Source: Neobacillus mesonae | GTDB taxonomy: Bacteria; Bacillota; Bacilli; Paenibacillales; Paenibacillaceae | Reading direction: 5' to 3' | DNA: 64,000 bases | NCBI GenBank assembly: GCA_023715865.1 | Contig: JAMBOW010000006.1 | Coordinates: forward strand, 124,001-188,000 | Part shown: positions 42,355 through 51,235 of the stretch, piece by piece | Layout: each line of letters opens with the position of its first letter | How positions within the stretch are numbered: position 1 is the first letter of the stretch | Made by a program: the position numbers and the translations under genes | The notes under the pieces: generated by a model | What the model was told of the DNA's origin: nothing | Databases searched by the model: none | The model's input: the letters and a program-made list of their open reading frames with translations, nothing else

Positions 42355-42393
42355 AAAGAAAGCAGCGTGCTTAGACAGCACGCTGCTTTCTTT
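42355..42393. terminator. strong bidirectional intrinsic terminator
   Basis: A 17-bp perfect stem AAAGAAAGCAGCGTGCT/AGCACGCTGCTTTCTTT with a five-base loop, between convergent genes. Confidence 0.9.
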
Positions 42394-42408
42394 CGGATTA
42401 GAGTTCAT

Positions 42409-43182
42409 TTAGAACCATCTGCTGAGGTCAGGATATCCACTGGTAGCCCATGCTCCATCGACAAGTAGATTAGCCCCTGATACGTATCCCGCATCATCGC
42501 TCGCTAGGAATAATGCAGGACCCGCGATTTCCTCCGGCTTTGCAGCACGTTTCATTGGTATCCGTTCCATGTAAGCCTCATGGATATCTTCATTTGAGAG
42601 CAGGCTCGCTGTTAAAGGCGTATCGATAAGACCTGGGAGAATCGCATTGACTCGGATTCCGTCACGGGCCATTTCAAGAGCGCCATTTTTCGTAATCATT
42701 TCAACACCGGCTTTTGCTGAAGCGTAAGCCGCACCTGAGTACATTGGAACGTGAGCGTTCAAGGATGCAACGTTAACGATTGCTCCTCCCCCTTGTTTAG
42801 CCATCTGAATAGCTTCATGCTTCATGCTGAGAAACACACCCTTAAGGCATAGATCAACGGTGAAGTCCCAATCGTCTTCAGAAAGCTGGGTAATAATTCC
42901 GGGCTTGGATGCTCCCGCTACATTAAACGCTATATGTAATCCGCCGAATTGCTGAACCGTTGTGCTCACTAGTTCCGCGATTTCGTCTTCTTTCGTCACG
43001 TTTACCTGCACGCCATGGAAGCGTTCTCCTAAATCGGATTGCAGTGCAGATAGCCGCTCTTTGTTAATATCCGCACCAACAACGAAAGCACCTTCTTTAA
43101 GCAATCGCTCGGTTATGGCATAACCGATACCGGAAGCTGCGCCTGTGACAATAGCTACTTTGTTTTCGAAACGATTGTTCAT
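42409..43182 (-). CDS. short-chain dehydrogenase/reductase (SDR)
   Basis: A 257-residue classical SDR from ATG 43182 (MNNRFENKVAIVTGAASGIG), which follows AAAAGGAG; the frame extends upstream through that site. It has TGAASGIGYA, NVAGASKPG in place of NNAG, the catalytic serine in VNVASLNAH, and Y-x3-K as YASAK. An Asp after the second strand (VVGADINKE) suggests NAD+ use. It is divergent from a LysR gene 128 bp away, its likely regulator. Confidence 0.9.
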   Translation of the reverse strand: MNNRFENKVAIVTGAASGIGYAITERLLKEGAFVVGADINKERLSALQSDLGERFHGVQVNVTKEDEIAELVSTTVQQFGGLHIAFNVAGASKPGIITQLSEDDWDFTVDLCLKGVFLSMKHEAIQMAKQGGGAIVNVASLNAHVPMYSGAAYASAKAGVEMITKNGALEMARDGIRVNAILPGLIDTPLTASLLSNEDIHEAYMERIPMKRAAKPEEIAGPALFLASDDAGYVSGANLLVDGAWATSGYPDLSRWF

Positions 43183-43310
43183 ATTTTTTTGTCTCCTTTT
43201 TATCATATGATAAGGCTTACATTGCTAAGTTTACACCTGAAATTAGTTAATGTATATTTAATAATAATTACATTTAGTTTAAAAAAATTAAACAAAAGGA
43301 TCTATAAAAG

Positions 43311-44210
43311 ATGAATTTTGAACAAATTGAATACTCCATAAAAGTCGCACAGACCAAATCCATTACAACGGCATCGGCCGAATTAAGTGTTACCCCGTCA
43401 ACGATCAGCCAAGCCATCACCCGGTTGGAGGAAGAACTGGGCATAAAGTTATTTCAACGAACCCGAAAAGGAGCTTATCCTTTAGAAGAAGCCTCTCATA
43501 TATTTGATAAATTTAATGAAGTGATGAATACGATTCAGTCCATAAAAGAAAGCATTGAGTTGATCGGCAATGGAGAGCTGAAACTAGCCGTCATTCCCGG
43601 CGGTGTCCCGTCTATGATTCAAACTATTTCGAGTATGAAAAAGAATAATTCTGAGATTAGATTCGAGCTTTCCGAAAAAACATCTATGAAAATTATTCAA
43701 GACATCAAGGATAAAAATGCAGACCTCGGGCTGATTGCCATTTATGAGGAAAATGTCAATAAATATCTAAGCGGGTTAAGCTTTCAGTCCATAAGCTCCG
43801 GCAAATTCTTTGCCTTCATGAGCAGAAGCAACCCCTTGTCCAAATTCAAATCACTGCGTCTTAGCGATATGATTAATGAGACCTTCGTTTTATTCAACGA
43901 TGAATTTGTTGATTTCTTTTTGGAAGAATTGACGCAGTCTTGTGAACGTGTGGATGTTCTATTGCGTACGAACAATTCAGAGGTCATCAGTGCTTCGCTA
44001 ACTCAATTAAACGCTGTTACCTTTGGACATGAGTACAGCCTGACTAACATGAGGATGCAGGAGGAAAATTTTGTGAAAGTTGAGCTTGAAATTGCTCAGC
44101 GGGATATATTAATTGGATGGGTCATGGATACTGTCAAAGCGTCAAATCCAATTATTAAGCGATTCATTGAAAGGCATCAATTTGAATCCAGATCTATATA
44201 CCACGGGTAA
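43311..44210 (+). CDS. LysR-family transcriptional regulator
   Basis: A 299-residue LTTR. Helix-turn-helix TTASAELSVTPSTISQAITR, wing LFQRTRKGAYPLEEA, effector domain from GELKLAVIPGGVPSMIQTIS. The upstream site is weak (AAAAGGAT). Divergent from the SDR gene, so it probably controls it. Confidence 0.9.
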   Translation: MNFEQIEYSIKVAQTKSITTASAELSVTPSTISQAITRLEEELGIKLFQRTRKGAYPLEEASHIFDKFNEVMNTIQSIKESIELIGNGELKLAVIPGGVPSMIQTISSMKKNNSEIRFELSEKTSMKIIQDIKDKNADLGLIAIYEENVNKYLSGLSFQSISSGKFFAFMSRSNPLSKFKSLRLSDMINETFVLFNDEFVDFFLEELTQSCERVDVLLRTNNSEVISASLTQLNAVTFGHEYSLTNMRMQEENFVKVELEIAQRDILIGWVMDTVKASNPIIKRFIERHQFESRSIYHG

Positions 44211-44212
44211 GA

Positions 44213-44245
44213 AAAAAAGCCAGAGTCATCAAAATGACTCTGGCT
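44213..44245. terminator. bidirectional intrinsic terminator
   Basis: AGCCAGAGTCAT-CAAA-ATGACTCTGGCT with a seven-T run on the minus strand, between convergent genes. Confidence 0.88.
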
Positions 44246-44254
44246 CTCTATATG

Positions 44255-45196
44255 TCAGCCTTCCGTTGGCTGCGGTTTTTGCTGGATCGGAGCCGGCTGA
44301 TCTTCTTCGCCGTGAATATTGTTTTTACCGTACCTTAGGAATATCCAGACCCCAAGCAAAATAATAAACCCTGCAACCAGCTGCACGTTGGTCAGCGCCT
44401 CACCGAGCAGTATCCAGGCAAGAATGGAGGAAAATACAGGCTCCCCAAGAACAGACATGGAGACGGTGGCAGCATTCATCACTTTCAGCAGCCAGTTAAA
44501 CAAATAGTGGCCGAACAGCGTTGGGACGATGGCCAGCAGCAGGAAGATGCCCCACTCTCTTGCATCATATCCGGTAAAGGGGATGGAGTTTACGCCATTA
44601 TAAGCGGCAAGTGAAGCTCCTGCGAATAAAAACACCCAAAAGTTATATACATAAGCACTGATGTTTTTTCTAAGATGCTGACCAAACAGCATATGAATTG
44701 CTACGGCAATGGTTCCGAGGAAAGAAAGGAAATCGCCGAGCAGCGCATCCCCTGATATATGAAAATCTCCTGCCCCAATAACGATGGACCCGATAACAGC
44801 CATCCCCATGCCGATAAGCATCACCTTATTAGGGCGGATACCAAAGAGCCACATGGATCCAAGCATCACGAGTATCGGCTCCAGTGTCAGGATAACCGTT
44901 GAACTGGCAACTGTTGTGAGCCTAAGCGAGCCCATCCACAACAAGAAGTGAAGCCCGAGCATGACCCCGGAGGCGGCTAGAAAGAGCCATTCCTTTTTGG
45001 TCATCCGGAAAATTTCGTGACGGTATTTATAAAGAAGGGGCGCCATGAGCAGATTGGTGAGAAGCAGGCGGTACATGGCAATTACGGAAACCTCGGCATC
45101 TGACCAGCGAACGAAGATCGAAGAAAACGAGATGGCTATGATGCCGATGATATAAAGCATTTCATACTTGCTGAAAGAACTCTTTGCGGTTGACAT
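44255..45196 (-). CDS. EamA/DMT-family transporter
   Basis: A 313-residue ten-helix drug/metabolite transporter from ATG 45196 (MSTAKSSFSKYEMLYIIG), with CAGGAG 9 nt upstream. There are two EamA repeats: ISFSSIFVRWSDAEVSVIAM early, with LRLTTVASSTVILTLEPILV, and later MNAATVSMSVLGEPVFSSIL then WILLGEALTNVQLVAGFIIL. It exports small metabolites or amino acids; the substrate is unknown. The tail is polar and Gln/Pro-rich. Confidence 0.9.
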   Translation of the reverse strand: MSTAKSSFSKYEMLYIIGIIAISFSSIFVRWSDAEVSVIAMYRLLLTNLLMAPLLYKYRHEIFRMTKKEWLFLAASGVMLGLHFLLWMGSLRLTTVASSTVILTLEPILVMLGSMWLFGIRPNKVMLIGMGMAVIGSIVIGAGDFHISGDALLGDFLSFLGTIAVAIHMLFGQHLRKNISAYVYNFWVFLFAGASLAAYNGVNSIPFTGYDAREWGIFLLLAIVPTLFGHYLFNWLLKVMNAATVSMSVLGEPVFSSILAWILLGEALTNVQLVAGFIILLGVWIFLRYGKNNIHGEEDQPAPIQQKPQPTEG

Positions 45197-45384
45197 GGTC
45201 GTATACTCCTGTGATGTATGTATTTTTCTTTTTGTGATCAAACATACACATTATACCGGAGCATTTAACAATTAGGAATAGATTTTATAAATGAGCCGCG
45301 GACCGATGTGAAGCCTGAATGTGATTAATTAAAACCGTATTCGTGTAAAGAACAGTAAGGGCAATTATATTGGAGGTAACACGT

Positions 45385-45807
45385 ATGAAAAAAAGAAACC
45401 GTCAGACGGCGACGTTAAGCGTAACGATCCTGCTACTGACCGCAGCCATTTCTTCAGCGGAGCAGACGGCAGCTGCCGAAGCCGCAGCAAGGCTGGAAGC
45501 GGCAAGTACTACGGAACCTATTGTTCGAGGAACGATTGTAGAGACAAAAGAAGAACAAGTAGATGAGAAGATTATAGAAGAAACGGGCATATACACAGGT
45601 CTTGCGGATCCGCACACGGCTGAGATTAAGATCGATGGGGAGGCTGCTTCTTTTCAGCTGGAAGATGATGGTCTCATGGAGCAATTGGAGCAATGGCGCA
45701 GTGGAATGCAGGTGCAGCTCAAATACAGCGTCAAAACATTTGACGAACTGCCGGATGTGAAGCAGCTGATTTTGCATGACATCAAGCTGTCCGATACTGA
45801 ACAATAA
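45385..45807 (+). CDS. small secreted protein of unknown function
   Basis: A 140-residue protein from ATG 45385 with TTGGAGG 8 nt upstream. The N-terminus MKKRNRQTATLSVTILLLTA is a signal peptide, followed by an Ala/Glu-rich region and an acidic domain (VRGTIVETKEEQVDEKIIEE, then ASFQLEDDGLMEQLEQWRSG). The body has an OB-like all-beta outline but I do not recognise a family. Its own terminator follows. Confidence 0.75.
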   Translation: MKKRNRQTATLSVTILLLTAAISSAEQTAAAEAAARLEAASTTEPIVRGTIVETKEEQVDEKIIEETGIYTGLADPHTAEIKIDGEAASFQLEDDGLMEQLEQWRSGMQVQLKYSVKTFDELPDVKQLILHDIKLSDTEQ

Positions 45808-45890
45808 GTGCAGAACATAGATGAGGAATGATTAAAGGCATTATTTATGAATACGCTTACAATAATAGCGGGGAAATATGATCAGATAGA

Positions 45891-45917
45891 CCGCCAGGCT
45901 TTTTCTGGCGGCTTTTT
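45891..45917 (+). terminator. intrinsic terminator
   Basis: CCGCCAG-GCTTTTT-CTGGCGG then CTTTTTATTTTT. Confidence 0.88.
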
Positions 45918-46033
45918 ATTTTTGCAGGTTCACTGTCTGATTAAGGCTGATATTGGAGTTCTCCTTGCCACAAAGGATATTATGGAATAATATGGTTAAA
46001 TGTTATTTCGCAATTCTATGGGAGGGGATCGTT

Positions 46034-46594
46034 ATAAAGTTCATTATTATCTTTGGACCACAGGCTGTCGGGAAAATGACCGTGGGACAGGAGCTGGAGA
46101 AGATTACAGACCTCAAGCTGTTTCACAATCACATGACGATTGATTTGGTTTCTCCTTTCTTTAACTACGGAACGCCGGCGGGTAAACGGCTTGTAAGTCT
46201 ATTTCGCAGAGAAATTTTTGAAGAAGTATCCAAAAGCAATCTGCCGGGGCTTGTGTTTACGTTTGTATGGGCCTTTGACCATCCAGATGATTGGAAATAC
46301 ATTGAGGAGATCAGCTGCATTTTTGAATCCAGAGGCGGTACGGTATGTTATGTTGAACTGGAGGCAGAGGTAGAAGAGAGGCTTGCACGTAACAAAACAC
46401 CGCATCGGCTGTTGTATAAACCGACCAAGCGTGATATTGAATTCTCCGAAAGAGATCTGCTTGAAACGATGGAGAAATATCGATTGAATTCTTTGGAAGG
46501 GGAAATTAAGAAGGAACATTACATACGTATTAACAATACAAAGCTCACTCCGGAAGAAACGGCACGTCAAATTAAAGAAGCGTTCCAACTATAA
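46034..46594 (+). CDS. P-loop kinase-like NTPase, possible AUA start
   Basis: The protein begins with the P-loop KFIIIFGPQAVGKMTVGQEL and continues LKLFHNHMTIDLVSPFF; VFTFVWAFDHPDDW then CYVELEAEVEERLARNKTPH make it a shikimate-kinase-like or adenylylate-kinase-like NTPase of unknown substrate. Homology alone suggests a start right before KFIIIFG, where the codon is ATA (46034) with GGGAGGGG (46020-46027) 6 nt upstream. The nearest upstream in-frame ATG (45992) lacks a site. It is therefore a candidate for AUA initiation, giving about 186 residues. A single base difference (ATG to ATA) or a longer form from 45992 would also explain it. Confidence 0.78.
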   Translation: MKFIIIFGPQAVGKMTVGQELEKITDLKLFHNHMTIDLVSPFFNYGTPAGKRLVSLFRREIFEEVSKSNLPGLVFTFVWAFDHPDDWKYIEEISCIFESRGGTVCYVELEAEVEERLARNKTPHRLLYKPTKRDIEFSERDLLETMEKYRLNSLEGEIKKEHYIRINNTKLTPEETARQIKEAFQL

Positions 46595-46622
46595 AAAAGA
46601 CGGAGCTGGAAGGAGGAACAGC

Positions 46623-46889
46623 ATGAAGAAAATCATCAGCGGCGGTATTTTCCTAATTTCCGGAACGATACTATATACAGGAATCCGTATTTCCGCTTCC
46701 TTATATGCTTCTGAGAGTATAAGCGGATGGTCAACCCCACCTGGGAAATATGGTACGGCTCTTGAGGAACTGGGGGCAGTGCTGCCCCGAAATTTAGCAG
46801 TTGTGCTCATGATAGCCGGCGTGGCTCTCATTTTATGGGAACTTTTTGGCAAACAAATGTTAAACAAAATTATTAATCCATCCAGTTAA
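46623..46889 (+). CDS. small two-helix membrane protein
   Basis: An 88-residue protein with helices at about 5-25 (IISGGIFLISGTILYTGIRI) and 58-75 (LAVVLMIAGVALILWEL), separated by a polar outside loop rich in Gly/Pro. AAGGAGG precedes the ATG. It lies 28 bp after the P-loop gene, so it is probably co-transcribed. The family is not recognised. Confidence 0.7.
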   Translation: MKKIISGGIFLISGTILYTGIRISASLYASESISGWSTPPGKYGTALEELGAVLPRNLAVVLMIAGVALILWELFGKQMLNKIINPSS

Positions 46890-46901
46890 TTGCGAAACGG
46901 C

Positions 46902-46930
46902 AGCCGCCAGGCTTAACCTGACGGCTTTTT
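46902..46930 (+). terminator. intrinsic terminator
   Basis: AGCCGCCAGG-CTTAA-CCTGACGGCT (one mismatch) then TTTTT. Confidence 0.8.
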
Positions 46931-47011
46931 GCATGTCTACTTGGAATTACACACTTGTGGATGGTACTCTAATGGAAGAGGAATAAAAGTAATTCAGAGG
47001 AGAAACCAGAC

Positions 47012-47191
47012 ATGAGATCAGAAGACCAAGTAAAACGTAAGCTTAATGAATTAAAGCGCCAACTCGATATGATGAAGAGCCGCATGTCTGCTGAAGAAGC
47101 GGCAGCAAATGTACAGGTGCTTCGTATGGAGGATATGATCATGATGCTCGAATGGGTCATTGATCAGCCAAGCGGCAGCTACCACGGGTAA
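47012..47191 (+). CDS. 59-residue coiled-coil protein
   Basis: A short gene that a 60-residue cut-off would miss. ATG 47012 has GAGGAG 9 nt upstream and the frame ends at TAA 47189-47191. It encodes MRSEDQVKRKLNELKRQLDM and continues with a Met-rich amphipathic helix to VIDQPSGSYHG. Heptad-like spacing suggests a coiled coil. Function unknown. It is 32 bp ahead of the flavin reductase and probably shares its transcript. Confidence 0.7.
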   Translation: MRSEDQVKRKLNELKRQLDMMKSRMSAEEAAANVQVLRMEDMIMMLEWVIDQPSGSYHG

Positions 47192-47223
47192 CACTTAACT
47201 ATCGTAGATCGGAGAGGAAGCTA

Positions 47224-47835
47224 ATGATATCAATAGATCCTGCAAAGCAAAGTGAACGAGATAACTATAAACTGCTTACGGGCAGTATAATTCCGCGGCC
47301 TGTAGCTTTTGTCACTACATTATCCAAGGAGGGTGTACTTAATGCCGCTCCATACAGCTATTTTAATATCGTAACTTCCAATCCCCCGATGATCTCCGTC
47401 TCGGTTCAGCGGAAGAATGGTCACATGAAGGATACGGCTCGTAACGCAAACGACCGAGGTGAATTCGTCGTACATATATCAGACGAGACTTATATCGAAG
47501 AAATTAACAAGACGGCTGCCAATCTTCCTGAGGACCAAAGTGAGGTTGCTCTAACAAACTTGACGCAGGTGGAGAGCATAAATATCGATGTTCCTGGTAT
47601 TGCAGAGGCGAGGATTCGGATGGAATGCGTGCTCGAACATTCGATTTCGCTTGGAGGGGAGCAGCATTCACCGGGCTGTGATCTGCTGATCGGCCGCGTG
47701 GTGCATTTTCATGTGGATGATGAGCTTTATTATGATGGTAAAATCCGTCCCAAAGAATTACGCCCCGTTTCAAGGCTTGCAGGCAACGACTACAGTAAAT
47801 TGGGTGAGCTGTTCTCTCTGGAACGTCCAGAGTAA
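47224..47835 (+). CDS. flavin reductase-like FMN-binding protein
   Basis: A 203-residue split-barrel protein of the flavin reductase family: LTGSIIPRPVAFVTTLSKEG, LNAAPYSYFNIVTSNPPMIS, then KDTARNANDRGEFVVHI and CDLLIGRVVHFHVDD. These bind FMN and many reduce it with NAD(P)H for partner monooxygenases. An unlinked FMNH2-dependent monooxygenase lies at 9094-10434. GAGAGGAAG precedes the ATG. Confidence 0.9.
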   Translation: MISIDPAKQSERDNYKLLTGSIIPRPVAFVTTLSKEGVLNAAPYSYFNIVTSNPPMISVSVQRKNGHMKDTARNANDRGEFVVHISDETYIEEINKTAANLPEDQSEVALTNLTQVESINIDVPGIAEARIRMECVLEHSISLGGEQHSPGCDLLIGRVVHFHVDDELYYDGKIRPKELRPVSRLAGNDYSKLGELFSLERPE

Positions 47836-47873
47836 CATGACTTCTTGCTTCAATAACTTGACCCGCAGCGAAA

Positions 47874-47901
47874 AAAGCCCTCTAGAAATAGAGGGCTTTA
47901 T
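47874..47901. terminator. intrinsic terminator
   Basis: AAAGCCCTCTA-GAAA-TAGAGGGCTTT, an 11-bp stem with a GNRA-type loop, between convergent genes. Confidence 0.85.
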
Positions 47902-47957
47902 GTATATAACACCAGGCACTGGGGATTGGTGTTCATGGGTGAGCTTAAATAAAGCAA

Positions 47958-48938
47958 TCACAACTTTGCCACCCTCTTGCTTTTACGGTATTCCATGGGG
48001 GTTATGCCGTAAGCTCTTTTAAAGACAAAGTGCAAATAATTTGCGCTGGAATAGCCGGTTTCCTCCGCGATTTCATCCATGGTGCTTTCAGTTCCCGTGA
48101 GCTTTTTACAAATATGAGACAGCCGGATCGATTCTAGCATGTCGCTGAAGGTTCCGCCTCCATATTCCTTTAATATACGCTGCAGCTGACGGGCGCTGAG
48201 ATGTATTCGGTCAGCAACCACCTCAATAGTTAGCGGCTCCATGTAGTTGTCTTTCATAAATTGTTCGGCAAGACGGTACCTGTAACGTCCCATATCTCTT
48301 GAGGGGAGCGATCGTTCCGGATGTGGAAAATAGGCTCGGGCCGTACGCAGCAATATGTTGATGACGGCCTGCTTTACAAGGGTAAAGATACCGGGCTCAT
48401 TCCGATACCAGGCTGTATATGCTGTTAGAAAGCATTCCATCGCTTTAAATCGGTCAAATACCGGAGTTTTGGGGATTTCGCTCAGCTGACGGATACAAGC
48501 GTCGGCTTCTTTATATTCCTCTTGAATTCCAGAGTTCCAATACCCATCTTCTGACGGCGAGGCAGCCGACATATCCGCTGCCTGTTTAAGCGGTATAATT
48601 TCGATTCGGAGGCACAGCTCCTCCATCGCTTCATCGGGAGCAGCTTCCTGATAATGCATAACATGCGGTCCCGTTAAGTACATCATGCCCTCAGAAAGTT
48701 CATACTCCTTCTCCAGAATAACCTTGCCCTTACCTCGAGGAATAAAATGAAATTCATATTCGCTGGAATGCTTGTGAAACTCAATGATTTTGCCTGCCGG
48801 AAAGGTGATCAGATGGAACTGGACGACCCGGATGCCGTAATGTCCCCAGCAGAAGTCTACGTTTAACTGTTCGAGTGCATGGCGCTGCTCATTCATGAGT
48901 GCGAAGGGATAGGACAGACTGGTGTCATTCCGTTCCAT
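47958..48938 (-). CDS. AraC-family transcriptional regulator with cupin sensor
   Basis: A 326-residue regulator from ATG 48938 (MERNDTSLSYPFALM), with GAAGGAGG 8 nt upstream. The cupin part has HLITFPAGKIIEFHKHSSEY and EFHFIPRGKGKVILEKEYEL with the metal/sugar-binding histidines. The double HTH is LTIEVVADRIHLSARQLQRI and TMDEIAEETGYSSANYLHFV, ending GITPMEYRKS. It is the last gene of the Gfo/Idh operon, 26 bp after it, and likely controls it. Confidence 0.92.
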   Translation of the reverse strand: MERNDTSLSYPFALMNEQRHALEQLNVDFCWGHYGIRVVQFHLITFPAGKIIEFHKHSSEYEFHFIPRGKGKVILEKEYELSEGMMYLTGPHVMHYQEAAPDEAMEELCLRIEIIPLKQAADMSAASPSEDGYWNSGIQEEYKEADACIRQLSEIPKTPVFDRFKAMECFLTAYTAWYRNEPGIFTLVKQAVINILLRTARAYFPHPERSLPSRDMGRYRYRLAEQFMKDNYMEPLTIEVVADRIHLSARQLQRILKEYGGGTFSDMLESIRLSHICKKLTGTESTMDEIAEETGYSSANYLHFVFKRAYGITPMEYRKSKRVAKL

Positions 48939-48964
48939 CTTGAAGACCTCCTTCATTTGGACAA

Positions 48965-49987
48965 TTACTTTAATTGTATGCTGCGCTCAGTCAGTTTTTC
49001 CGGTGCTCCAGACCGGGCAGAAGTATTAGCAGCCTCCATAAGCCTTGTCAGCTGATGGCCAATACGGATATTTTCTTCAAAGACCGTACCGGACTGTATA
49101 TGGCTTACCCACTGATCAAAAGCACTCGGCTTTGCTTCTGGCAGATCGGACTCTTGCCATTCACTGTCTCCCGCGCTTCGATAGATCAGCTTTCGGTCAT
49201 GGTCAGAGTAGAGGAGACTGCCTTCTGTACCATGGATTTCAAAGGTAAAAGGAGAGTGCCTGTTCACAAATCCTGCTTCCACAATGCCTGAAGCCCCGTT
49301 AGTATAGCTTAAGTGAACGACGGCATTATCCTCGACTTCTTTTCCTGTTACATAGCCGTAGCTGGCAAAGACACGATCCGGCATGCCGAGGAACAGACCG
49401 GCCAGATACATAGGATGGCAACCGAGATCGGTCATCGCGCCGCCGCCTGTCTCTCTGAGGTTAAAGAAGCGCTCAGGCAACCAGCCTTCATTTCTGCCTT
49501 CCTGCGGAATGGCTCCATTATGGGATAAGCGGGTCCGAACCAGGGTCAGCTGCCCTAGAATGCCGCTCTGAATAATTTCCTGTGCCTTGAGCGTGTAAGG
49601 CTCGTAGAGCCTAGGTAGGGAAACGGTCAGAATGACATTCTCTTTCTGCACTGTATTAATGATATCCTCACATTCTTCCGTTGTAAGCGCAATCACTTTT
49701 TCAGTAAAAATATGTTTCTTGGCTTTTGCCGCACGAGTCATTACATCATGATGAATTGAAGTGCTTGTAACGACGATAACTCCGTCAATTTCAGAGCTTG
49801 CCAGCAGCTGGTCTAGATTTTCGTAGAAAGGAACGCCTCGTTTGGCAGCCTCTGCACGGCCGCGCTCCACATCCTCATCCCAGACTGCTGTAATTTCAGT
49901 GAGAGGATTGGCGTCTGCTTGCGATGCATAATCATTGGCATGGACATGCCAGTACCCGAGAATTCCGAGCTTCAGCTTTTTGGTCAT
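48965..49987 (-). CDS. Gfo/Idh/MocA-family oxidoreductase
   Basis: A 340-residue NAD(P)-dependent dehydrogenase. The Rossmann start KLGILGYWHVHANDYASQ has G-x-x-x-H in place of the usual G-x-G-x-x-x. HIFTEKVIA replaces the common EKP motif. The GGGAMTDLGCHPMYLAGLF segment carries the catalytic His/Asp region. AraC and a second dehydrogenase flank it. The deviations from EKP suggest a subgroup or altered cofactor handling. The substrate is a sugar or sugar derivative by family inference. Confidence 0.9.
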   Translation of the reverse strand: MTKKLKLGILGYWHVHANDYASQADANPLTEITAVWDEDVERGRAEAAKRGVPFYENLDQLLASSEIDGVIVVTSTSIHHDVMTRAAKAKKHIFTEKVIALTTEECEDIINTVQKENVILTVSLPRLYEPYTLKAQEIIQSGILGQLTLVRTRLSHNGAIPQEGRNEGWLPERFFNLRETGGGAMTDLGCHPMYLAGLFLGMPDRVFASYGYVTGKEVEDNAVVHLSYTNGASGIVEAGFVNRHSPFTFEIHGTEGSLLYSDHDRKLIYRSAGDSEWQESDLPEAKPSAFDQWVSHIQSGTVFEENIRIGHQLTRLMEAANTSARSGAPEKLTERSIQLK

Positions 49988-50023
49988 GGGTTAGCCCTCG
50001 CTTTCATCATCAAATGATGGTTT

Positions 50024-51106
50024 CTATTCAAAATAGATCGCTTTTCCGGTCTGGCTTGATTCATAAATAGCTTCCAAAATTTCTGAAACGACGCATGCCT
50101 GCTCTGGTGTGACCAAGGGCTCCATGTCATGAATGATGGCATCATACCACATGCGCATCTCAAGGTCTGGTGCAGAATCGGATTGTCCCTCGTAAAAGTC
50201 GGCTCCTTTGGCATCGAGCGCAATTTGGTTCAGGAACAGCTTGCCATGCGTTTCTCCATTGATACGCAGGCCATTTACCATATCCGCTCCGCCTTCCGTT
50301 CCGCAAAGCGTAGTCTTTGCTTCCTGAACGTCCATAATATTCAAGGCCCAGCTTGCCTCAAGCGAAATGGTTGCCCCATTCTTCATGACGATCATGCCGA
50401 CAGCCGAATCCTCAACATTAAATTTGGCAGGGTCCCAAGGCCCCCAGGCATTGGCTGCATTCTCCTTAGAGGACAACTTGTGAAACGATCTGCCCAGTAC
50501 AACACTTGGCTCGTAATTGTCCATAAGCCACAGCGTAAGGTCAAGAGCGTGGGTGCCGATATCAATAAGAGGTCCTCCGCCTTGCTTCTCCCCATCAAGG
50601 AATACGCCCCATGTCGGGACACCGCGTCTACGGATTGCATGAGCTTTGGCATAATAGATATCGCCAAGCGTTCCGTCTTGGACGATCTTTTTCAGCGTCA
50701 TGCTGTCGGAACGATATCGGTTGTTATAGCCAATGGTCAGCTTCTTGCCAGTTTCCTTGGCAGTAGCTGCCATACGCTTTGCATCATCGGCTAATTTAGC
50801 CATCGGCTTTTCGCACATGACATGCTTCCCGGCTTTCATAGCTGCAATTGAGATTTCAGCATGGGTATCATTCGCGGTAAGTACATGTATAACGTCAATG
50901 CTTTCATCCTGCAGTAGCTCGGTATAGTCGGTATAGACCTTGGCCTCCGGCTGACCAAACTCTGCTTTTGCTTTTTCCGCCCGCTCCGAAATGAGGTCAC
51001 AAAATGCGACAATATGGGTTTCCTCAATTTTGCTCAAACTCGGTAAATGCTTGCCGAAGGCGATGCCGCCGCACCCAATAATGGCTGTCCTTAACTGCTT
51101 GTTCAC
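50024..51106 (-). CDS. Gfo/Idh/MocA-family oxidoreductase
   Basis: A 360-residue enzyme, first in the operon. It has the standard Rossmann motif RTAIIGCGGIAFGKHLPSL, the lysine-bearing HVMCEKPMAKLADD, and GGGPLIDIGTHALDLTLWLM with the catalytic DIGxH. It oxidises or epimerises sugars or inositols with NAD(P). Start is GTG with AAGGAGG 9 nt upstream. The two dehydrogenases share little sequence, so they act on different steps. Confidence 0.92.
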   Translation of the reverse strand: MNKQLRTAIIGCGGIAFGKHLPSLSKIEETHIVAFCDLISERAEKAKAEFGQPEAKVYTDYTELLQDESIDVIHVLTANDTHAEISIAAMKAGKHVMCEKPMAKLADDAKRMAATAKETGKKLTIGYNNRYRSDSMTLKKIVQDGTLGDIYYAKAHAIRRRGVPTWGVFLDGEKQGGGPLIDIGTHALDLTLWLMDNYEPSVVLGRSFHKLSSKENAANAWGPWDPAKFNVEDSAVGMIVMKNGATISLEASWALNIMDVQEAKTTLCGTEGGADMVNGLRINGETHGKLFLNQIALDAKGADFYEGQSDSAPDLEMRMWYDAIIHDMEPLVTPEQACVVSEILEAIYESSQTGKAIYFE

Positions 51107-51235
51107 TTCGTTCTGCCTCCTTAATATTCCTTTAACTTGAGAAGCCTTAAGATGCGTTTCGGGAACATTTTAGCATGACAGCCATGCAGGGCGGTATTCC
51201 AAGATTGTGACATGAAAGGGTGCAAAATCACGACA

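Noticed and set aside
50129..50794. 221-codon antisense open frame inside the Gfo/Idh gene
   Set aside because: Shadow of a well-supported coding gene; no binding site or domain.
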